A DNA stretch of 64,000 nt from Hetaerina americana (Eukaryota; Arthropoda; Insecta; Odonata; Calopterygidae): assembly GCA_022747635.1 (NCBI GenBank), contig JAKTNV010000020.1, forward strand, positions 2,269,501-2,333,500, in the 5' to 3' direction. The translations under genes were made by a program, and so were the position numbers. Numbering within the stretch: the stretch's first letter is position 1; every line of letters starts with the position of its first letter. Of this stretch, positions 56,938 to 64,000 are shown in pieces. The notes beneath the pieces were generated by a model. It was not told the DNA's origin. It did no database searches and was given only the letters and a program-made list of their open reading frames with translations.

Positions 56938-58941
56938 TTAGTAGAAGTAATTATTCTTTAGACGCTGAGGTTGGCAAGTTGAATTTTTACCATCTATAAC
57001 CCTGCAATTGCTATCTCGTATTGTCCATGGGAAGAAGGAGTCCTTGAGGTGGCTAGTTCTGGCATCTATTTCCCGAATTTTATATGCATGATCCAAGCGG
57101 CCAATATATGCAGGAGTATGAATAATTTGCAAGACCTCGGTGCTGAAACATGCGGATCTGAATGTATTTAATAATTTCAATCTTGCATTGGATTGTCTAT
57201 CTTCTAATGATTCCCACCCCAAATCCATGAGCATTTCGGTGACGCTTTGCGTTTTATCGTAGGAATTTTTTACAAAACGGGCTGCCCGGCGTTGAACCTT
57301 CTCAATATACCGAATGAGGCCTTTTTCCCTCGGATCCCACACGCTACATGAGTATTCTAAATGAGGCCTTACAAGAGCGTGGTTACAACGTTCCTTGACC
57401 TTAGAGTCACTTTTGCCGACAATGCGTCTCATAAATTCCGTGTTTTTATATGTTTGACCGCAGACTTGACGTATGTGAGTCCCCCAAGTTAAGTCTTTAG
57501 TGATTGTAACACCTAGGTATTTTACCGTATCAACTACTGCTAGGTCAACTCCAGCTAATTTGTAAGCAACTACCGTTGATCTTTTAAAGAAATTTACCAC
57601 CGATCATTTATTATAATTTAGAGTCAACCCCCAGTTAGAACACCATTTAGTAATGCAATCTAAATCCTGCGTTAGAATATAACTATCCTCATCCCCAGAT
57701 ATCTTCCGATAGATTACCGTGTCATCCGCGAACATCCTAATTTTACTTTTCAATTCGCAGTGCAAATCGTTAACAAAAATCAAGGAAAGAGACGGCTCGA
57801 TTACACTTCCCTGAGGTACCCCCGACGTGACTCGAACGCTGTTGGAACTAGCGCCATCAAGAACTACCCTCTGTTCCCGCTCCGAAAGAAAACCTTTAAC
57901 CCAATTTATGGCGCCCTTGTTTATACCCGCGACCTTTGATTTATGAATGAGTTTACCATGGGGAACCATATCAAAAGCCTTTTGAAAATCCAAGAAGATC
58001 GCATCCACTTGCCAACCTCTATCACCCGATAAAAGTAAGTCATAAGTAAATAATCCTAATTGGGTTTCGCAGGAGCGCGTTTTCCTGAATCCGTGTTGAT
58101 AGTCACTTAAAAATTTAATGTTAACAAAGTGTCCGATTATTGTACTGACAATTATGTGCTCTAAGATTTTGCAACAGATAGAAGTGAGAGATATAGGTCT
58201 CTAATTACTGGGGTCCTCCCTGTCACCACTTTGAGAAATAGGCGTCATTTGCGCAGTTTTCCAAATCTTAGGTACTTTGCACTCTGTGAGGAATTTGTTA
58301 AATAAGAATTCAAGGTACGGGGCAATGTTTGGAGCTAAATGCTTTATCGCCCTAGCCGGTATATTTTCGGGACCTGGGGATTTTTTGGGTTTAATCTCAT
58401 TAAGTAATTTTAGAATTCCTTGTTGGTCAGCTGTTATTTTTTCCATGGGTTGAGTGTGTATTGTTTCTTGGAGATATGCGGTGGCAACATCATTCGAGAA
58501 AACGCTTTGGAAGAATAAATTTAGGATGTTAGCTTTACCCTCGCTGTCTGTATGAATTATATTGCTACAATCCCTTAAGCAAGCCACGGTTTGTTTACTC
58601 CCATTTACTTCCCTAACATATGACCAGAAAGCTTTTGGGTCAGTGTCCAAGTACTCGCAATGTAATTTGCGTTTAAAGTCCAGTAAGGCGCCACGTAATT
58701 GTGTTTTGGTTTCAATTTTAGAGGATCTATATGTGTCCCATAATTGTTTATTCTAAGGGGATGATGTGTTCACGCCTGCCCTCTTTACCCTAGAGTGTAG
58801 CATTCTCTGCTTTCGAAGGGCTTTTCTAGCGTCTTTCTTGTACCACCTGGGGTCGCGATTTGCTTTAACGTATTTTATAGGGATGAAATTTATGATGCCT
58901 TTTTGCATAATATTGACAAATTCTGTCCAAATTTCATCCAC
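56938..58941 (-). pseudogene. LINE-C reverse transcriptase
   Basis: One reading frame of about 668 codons interrupted only by TAG 58753-58755, TAG 58201-58203 (Tyr position in SNYRPI) and TGA 57604-57606 (Cys position). Landmarks: DEIWTEFVNIMQKGIINFIP, DTDPKAFWSYVREVNGSK, KKSPGPENIPARAIKHL, RPISLTSICCKILEHII, VDAIFLDFQKAFDMVPHGK, TSGVPQGSVIEPSLSLIFVN, MFADDTVIYRKI (catalytic Asp pair intact), DTVKYLGVTITKDLTWGTHI, RPHLEYSCSVWDPREK, QRRAARFVKNSYDKTQS. The coding end YKIREIDARTSHLKDSFFPW resembles the LINE-A ending, showing that the families are related. If read through, the enzyme would carry all RT motifs. Confidence 0.9.
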
Positions 58942-59029
58942 GTTGGCATGACTTAAGCAGGTTTTTAACTCGGGTAGTGAAGAGTTTAATTGATTGGCAA
59001 AAGTTTCAAAGTCTGCTTTATGGTAATTA

Positions 59030-59808
59030 TAAATTTTTCTTTTGGTTTAACAATCTTTGTTATTTCTATGTCCGAGTGGATATTAACTGCTTTATGGTCA
59101 CTCAAGCCCTCGTCAATTGACACACTAATAATACGTTCAGGCGTGTTGGTATGAAAAAGGTCTAATATGTTCTTTCCACGGGTGGGCATGCGTACCGCTT
59201 AATGAAGGGGGTTTCTATGGACCAATTTTATCAAGGAATTGCAAGATGCAGGATCGCGGGTCCCAGATTTAACTATATTGTTGCCACAATCTATACCAGG
59301 GAGGTTAAAGTCGCCACCAATATTGTGGATGCTGTTATTACATTTACGTGTAAATTGTAAATTTGATCATTGAGGGTGTGAAGTGTTTTCAAATCTGAGT
59401 CTGGAGGTGTGTAGAAAGAGCCTAAATTTATATTGGGTTGATTTGTCCGTAGTAAGGTGCACCAAATACTTTCTATGTTATTATTTTCAAATGAAACTTG
59501 CCTGCTTTCAAAATGACTTTTAACTGCCACGAAAACCCCTCCTCCGGATCATGTATCTCTATCGTGTCGGTGAACTTTGAAATCTATTGGGAAAATTTCT
59601 TTTCGTTTATGTCATTGCACAGCCAACTCTCTGTGCCTAATACTATATCAGCGGAATGAGTTTGGAGTATGTGTTCGAGATCCGCTGATTTGTTCTTGAG
59701 GCTTCGGCAATTAAGAAAAAGTATAGTTAAATGATTTTTATTTTGAATAACGTCCTTATTTGTGACTGATTGTAATTTAGGACGCCTTTGTGGGGAAGTG
59801 CGTGTCAC
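59030..59808 (-). pseudogene. LINE-C AP-type endonuclease domain, frameshifted
   Basis: Fragments in alternating frames show the APE endonuclease order: HLTILFLNCRSLKNKSADLE, VLGTESWLCND (Glu of the active site), SGGGVFVAVKSHFE, IESIWCTLL, GSFYTPPDS, GGDFNLPGIDC (catalytic Asp/Asn region), LDLFHTNTPERI and DEGLSDHKAVN (catalytic His in SDH). Frameshifts near 59580, 59320 and 59020 plus stops disable it. The domain nicks target DNA in intact elements and precedes the RT on the same strand. Confidence 0.83.
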
Positions 59809-60039
59809 ATGTCTTTCTAAATCAATGCTAGTGTTGTCGCTGACTTTTATATTTTTATTAATAATAGAACGCGCTAGCCCCGGATGTTACCGACCCACTA
59901 AGTGACCTACCCTCTATCCTATCAAAGGCATACAGTGGTCGAGTATCCTATTCGCTACCCTACTCACCGCTTCCGCCGTGTAGTGGACCCCAGATCGGAT
60001 AAGGGGAGTCCTGCATGATCGGAGGGTTAATTACTGACT

Positions 60040-60888
60040 ACGGCCAATCAAGTTAAATATTTGGGGATTGTTCTAACACCACGCCTTTCATGGGGAGCAT
60101 ATACCAGGACAATATGCGGAGCAGTTTTAAAGAAACTTTGCTTCATAAAACGGTTGGTGGGGAAATGTAATGAAAAAGTAAAAGATAGGTGTTATTTTGC
60201 TGTAGTTAGACCTCATTTGGAATATGCCGCAAGTATTTGGGATCCTTGGGAGCAAATTTGGCAAAAAGAATTGGATAAAGTCCAGAGAAAATCCGCTAGA
60301 TTTGCTAAAAATTGTTATCATAAGAACACAAGTGTGACAGATCTCTAAGGGGATTTAGGCTGGGAACCACTTAAAGTGCGGAGAGAACAAGCGATGCTTA
60401 GACTTTTAGAAAGGTTCAGAACAAACGAGTTTAACTTTGACATCGAAGGAATTATAATGGCCCCACACTACTTAGGTAGATCAGACCACAAAGATAAAAT
60501 AAGGGAGATAGATTCCAGGACAGATAGGTACAAATACTCATTCTTTCCGCGAAAAATCAGAAATCATAATAGTAAGAAACCGAAGTCCCTTTAGAAATAT
60601 TAAAAACATTGAATTTACCAGTCGGAACAAAATTAATCATTACAAAGAAGCTAGGTATACTTTCAGGTGCATGTGTATGTTAGTTGGTAGTTTGAGTGTT
60701 TGCATGTGTGTGGGGTGTAAATGTTCTTGCATCAATGCATGGCATGTTTTTTTGTGGATGCATTAATTATTGGTTTTTGCATGCGGTTTTTTCCTCTTTT
60801 CTAAATTACGGGTGGTGTCCTAACACCCCCCGCCACACACCCTTGCGGCGGCTTGCGGAGTATTAAGTAGATGTAGATGCAGATGAGG
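60040..60888 (+). mobile_element. LINE-A copy 3, 5'-truncated
   Basis: One frame from about 60050 to the TAG near 60592 with a single internal TAA (60346-60348): KYLGIVLTPRLSWGAYTR, CFIKRLVGKCNEKVKDRC, RPHLEYAASIWDPWEQIW, DKVQRKSARFAKNCYHKN, then LGW-type sequence, LERFRTNEFNFDIEGIIMA, YLGRSDHKDKIREIDSRTD. The 3' UTR ends CCCCCCGCCACACACCC, CGGCGGCTTGCGGAG, TAGATGTAGATGCAGATGA at about 60888. It extends further 5' than the other LINE-A copies but still lacks the catalytic core, and sits head-to-head with LINE-C copy 2. Confidence 0.88.
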
Positions 60889-61155
60889 AGCGTCGGCTCA
60901 CGTTGGCCGAGAGCGGAGGATTACTTTGGAAAGCAGTGCATCATGCCTCCCTGGAGTTACTGCCTCCTAGAACCATGTCCTTTGAAGACTACACAATCGT
61001 TCCAACGGCTCGGGGTGGACAATATTTCGCTGAAACTTGACGCTCTAGTATCGGAATAATTCTAAAAACATAAAAACGTCTGACTTTTTACTCTCACAAG
61101 TAATACACCCAAGTTCACACGAATCGCGAAGGCGATAAAAAATATATATATAATA

Positions 61156-61306
61156 ACGAATGGCTCAGGTTTGTTCCTATCCACAATAATTTTATTGTAA
61201 CTCCTTCAGGTGCATGCCAAAACCATGCACCGGAAGGAGTCGTACTTAATTGAAAATACGTTGTAAATTACAATAAAAGTATGGTGGATAAGTGCGTACG
61301 AAATTG

Positions 61307-61369
<63 letters not shown>

Positions 61370-61602
61370 ATTTTATTACAATAAAAGTATGGTGGATAAG
61401 TGCGTACGAAATTGAACAAAAAAAAATTAATATATATATATTTTTTTTGTTCAATTTCGTACGCACTTATCCACCATACTTTTATTGTAATTTACAACGT
61501 ATTTTCAATTAAGTACGACTCGTTCAGGTGCATGGTTTTGGCATGCACCTGAAGGAGTTACAATAAAATTATTGTGGATAGGAACAAACGTGAGCCATTC
61601 GT
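61156..61602. repeat. 447-bp nested palindrome (foldback/MITE-like) with (TA)n core
   Basis: 156-bp arms, 61156-61311 and 61447-61602, are inverted copies with only about three mismatches. Each arm itself contains a hairpin (CTCCTTCAGGTGCATG...CATGCACC-GAAGGAG). The centre holds (TA)n (61311-61364), a third, direct copy of the inner 44 bases of the left arm (61376-61419) and an A/T hairpin. No coding capacity and no similarity to the mariner TIRs. Outer ends are ACGAATGGCTCA; I saw no clear target duplication. Confidence 0.93.
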
Positions 61603-62900
61603 TTCAAATGCACTTCCACGTATATTGCCAGGACCCAGTGGCGGAGGCTAGACACCCCACAGATCGTGTCCTCGGGCACGAGTGAGAAAGAGATCGTTGC
61701 CAAGTGTCCGTGCGGTGTGTTCCCATCGAGGTCACTCCTTCCTTGAACGCCTTCGCCGGCAGACCGGCCCCTGGGAGGCGGAGGAATGGGAGAACCACGG
61801 GACGACGCACTGCCGCGGGATGGAGGGGAGGGGAGCGTCGTGGACGGACGGACGCAGGGCCCCGGCCCCACCCCGGAAGAAGGAGATGCATCTCCGACCG
61901 AAAGGCAAAGGACACTTTTCACACCCCATCCCGGATTTCGTTGCTTCATTTCGGTGCTGCACTTAAGGTATCGGAAATCGAAATCGTCGTCCCACACATC
62001 CCAACGTATTAGGGGATTACGGAGGCTTTAATTCGACTCTTTTTCGACAGCTGGAGTTAATTCGAAAGAGGGTATAAGAGAAGTTTTCCCAGAATTCCGT
62101 GATATTCCGAGGCTTTCGCTGGTGTTCCTGGGGATTGCTTCTTTTCGCTGTTGCCGCCAACCATGTAATTGCAACGCCTACTTTGGATCCTGCCAATGCT
62201 CTGGATGCTGAACCCTTCGCACTGCCGGTAACCAAGATGGAGGAAGTATAGATGCAAGTAATAATAAAATGTTGGATAACAGGGTAATAGCATCAAGCGA
62301 CGGCTCGCCACTCCCCGTGACTTCTAAAAAGTCAGGCGAATCGGGCGAAAGATAATCGCTTATTGGGTCAGTTTAACCAAGGTTAAATGACGTCACCTCC
62401 GGAGATACCTCTCCCTTGCACGACATGACAAAAATTCTAGACGAACTTGCTAAGACCCAGCAATTTTCCAACTCGGATGGAATGAGAACCAGATCCCAGT
62501 GTGGGAAAAAAATAAAGAGAAAGCCGCAGCGCGCAGCAAATGGATTGGAATGAGCGCTAGCCAACTCTGAGCATTTGATGCCTGCAATGCTTACTGGATT
62601 TCAAGGAATTAAATGCTTCGTTTTTAGACGATCCTATGATACATGCTGATCCATTGGGACATAACAATAGGAAAGTAGAGGAGATTTTGGAGCGATGAAG
62701 AAAGGCTAGAAGGGGCGTCACCGCGAGAGATGTGCGTGCCTGAGGCGAAAGTAGGATACGTCACTCCCAAGGGAGAAGTAATAATAATAAGGAAAGGTGG
62801 TGAATGAGTTTCCTCAATCACACCTTTCCTTTCTTTTTATTGCGGAAGCTAATAGAAAAAAATAGCATACAGAAAAATAGCATGATATGTTGAGGGGGTT
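61603..62900. other. no gene recognised
   Basis: A GC-rich block at 61.6-62.0 kb has open frames in several registers on both strands, with Arg/Pro/Gly bias and no domain. The remainder is mixed spacer. Confidence 0.5.
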
Positions 62901-64000
62901 CCTGCTCTGGCTTAATCCCCCTTTAGTGTTCTGATATAATTAACATCAATTACACAATATGAGAAAAAGAAATATCAAACAAGATGACACAGTAGCATTA
63001 AGTTACAGAAGTAATGTACAACCGAAATTTAGTGCAATTAGAGATTATAATTATTATAAGAAATAAATATATTATTTTATGATAACACTTCAGTTTACAG
63101 TCTTACAAGATTTTTTTTTCCTGATCGTACACTAGGCAAAATAGTACTCGTTAACTTAAAATAGCAATTACATACAATTTTATTTACACTATAAACGAGC
63201 ATTACAATTACTAGTTTCATCAAACTTCATTGTACCAACTTCAAATGTCACTACAATTATCAAATTTAATTGCACCATTTTAAATAATTGGTCGTTGTTA
63301 TGCTTAAGGCAAAATAGCACAATCTCACGCATCTTGGTTTTCTTACAAGTCATGCTGTGCCAAATTTCATGTCTGGGTTTTTCATACTGTAGGCACTCCT
63401 CTATTCTGTGCTTAGCGGTGTCTTCTGTTAGGCAGGTACTACATAGATTAGCCCTTGATTTTCCTATTCTATTGAGGTAGTGTCCAAAATTTCCATGGCC
63501 TGATAGGAATTGCGTCGCTTTCTTAGTTAGCTTGAATTTTATATTTAGCCTTTCAACGACGTCTGGGAATATTTCTTTAGTGTGGATACCCTTATCGGAA
63601 CTCAGCCAGTCTTTATTCCACTGACATATTGTTTGTTCCCTGAGTATTTCTTTTAATTGTTTTTTGCTTAGGGCGTGATTGTTTTCGATTTCGGAGTTGA
63701 AGTATTTTATGCCTTGGCCCGATTTGACTTCGATTATGCTTATTCTCTCCATAACCTCGTATTTTAGAGGTGGTTGTCCGGTAATTAAACATAGTGCGTC
63801 CGTGCTGATTGTCGAGTAACCTTTGCTAATTGCTAAGAGGCAGGGTCTTTGGGTTTCTCTAAGTTTTCTTTCGATTCTGCTGCAGTTAACCTTATGACCC
63901 CAAATGGAGCAGCCGTAGGTAACAATGGGTATTGCTACAGCTTTGTATATCAATTGAAGGGAGTCCGTTCCAAAATTACTTTTGCAATACCTACGGGCAG
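62900..64000 (-). mobile_element. LINE-F, R1-like non-LTR retrotransposon, 3' part, runs off the window
   Basis: Coding region 63189 to beyond 64000 on the minus strand followed by an A/T-rich 3' UTR. The 3' end near 62.9 kb is approximate; no repeat tail like that of LINE-A/-B/-C is present. It is a separate lineage from the other LINEs in the window. Confidence 0.65.
63189..64000 (-). CDS. R1-like LINE reverse transcriptase, C-terminal part (partial, open to window edge)
   Basis: About 270 codons without a stop, continuing off the right edge; the frame stays open through the last base, so the apparent TTG start at 63953 is not the true start. Landmarks: LIYKAVAIPIVTYGCSIWG (R1/Jockey-type RT tail), RKLRETQRPCLLAISKGY with TGQPPLKYEV, a basic middle region, LSGHGNFGHYLNRIGKSR, and a C-terminal zinc-knuckle-like CSTCLTEDTAKHRIEEC (Cys-Cys-His-Cys), typical of R1-clade elements. 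The RT catalytic core would lie to the right of the window. The long intact frame makes this the least damaged LINE piece here; whether the whole element is intact cannot be seen. Confidence 0.8.
   Translation of the reverse strand, partial: ARRYCKSNFGTDSLQLIYKAVAIPIVTYGCSIWGHKVNCSRIERKLRETQRPCLLAISKGYSTISTDALCLITGQPPLKYEVMERISIIEVKSGQGIKYFNSEIENNHALSKKQLKEILREQTICQWNKDWLSSDKGIHTKEIFPDVVERLNIKFKLTKKATQFLSGHGNFGHYLNRIGKSRANLCSTCLTEDTAKHRIEECLQYEKPRHEIWHSMTCKKTKMREIVLFCLKHNNDQLFKMVQLNLIIVVTFEVGTMKFDETSNCNARL

Larger units (their letters stand above)
56853..59830 (-). mobile_element. LINE-C copy 2, nearly complete CR1/L2-like LINE
   Basis: Minus strand, from an AP-endonuclease domain (about 59808-59030) through a complete RT (58941-56938) into a 3' UTR that stops at 56852 where SINE-2 begins, so the hairpin and repeat tail seen in copy 1 are missing. 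59830-60030 may be 5' UTR or an ORF1 remnant. It is the most complete LINE in the window. Confidence 0.88.

Noticed and set aside
61569..62031. Overlapping 80-140 codon frames on both strands
   Set aside because: All are Arg/Pro/Gly-biased shadows of one GC-rich block; no domain.
1..64000. CRISPR array, bacterial operons or Shine-Dalgarno sites
   Set aside because: No regularly spaced direct repeats; the element content is eukaryotic throughout.

Overview
This window looks like repeat-dense, largely intergenic or intronic nuclear DNA of an animal, most likely an arthropod. The evidence is the mix of elements: DD34D mariner relics of several lineages, APE-type non-LTR retrotransposons (CR1/L2-like, Jockey-like, R1-like), Penelope-like elements and many tRNA-derived SINEs, set among poly-C/poly-G runs and long (TA)n tracts. 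I cannot name the species. I found no convincing host protein-coding exon, no functional tRNA, rRNA or snRNA gene and no CRISPR array. Nearly all long open frames are mobile-element remnants or chance frames in GC-rich DNA.

Layout. 1-9.2 kb: a tRNA-like SINE head at the edge, a minus-strand SINE, homopolymers, a perfect 21-bp hairpin (4790-4837), otherwise unassigned. 9.2-13.9 kb: a 5'-truncated CR1/L2-like LINE (LINE-B), the 3' end of a second LINE (LINE-D), a nearly full-length mariner (11157-12573) broken by a 112-bp insertion, and a 757-bp internally deleted mariner. 13.9-27.9 kb: LINE 3' tails, an intact SINE with target-site duplication (17462-17843), an irritans-like mariner relic (20482-21149), a LINE-D relic and a mariner C-terminus (24.8-25.7 kb). 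27.9-29.5 kb: a Jockey-like LINE (LINE-E). 32.6-33.4 kb: a second copy of the 757-bp mariner, identical base for base to the first as far as I can read. 36.3-37.1 kb: two convergent mariner N-terminal halves. 38.4-38.7 kb: a second intact SINE with a 10-bp target duplication. 41.6-45.3 kb: three Penelope-like pieces, one with a hammerhead-ribozyme-like motif just upstream of its coding region. 47.7-60.9 kb: a LINE cluster with four LINE-A pieces, two LINE-B pieces and two LINE-C pieces in both orientations, plus tRNA-headed SINEs, (TA)n tracts and another mariner. 61.2-61.6 kb: a 447-bp nested palindrome. 62.9-64 kb: the C-terminal half of an R1-like reverse transcriptase running off the right edge.

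How the parts work together. The window is a record of retrotransposition and cut-and-paste transposition rather than a pathway. LINE-A, -B and -C end in a related 3' hairpin plus a TAGATG-type repeat tail, which suggests a common 3' recognition signal. The SINEs would depend on LINE enzymes. The deleted mariners keep terminal inverted repeats and, in the identical pair, an open N-terminal DNA-binding frame, so they could be mobilised by a full-length transposase elsewhere. The Penelope pieces carry the features expected of that group: truncated, juxtaposed copies and a ribozyme-like motif near the 5' end. All assignments rest on reading the sequence and on knowledge of the families; no database search was possible.
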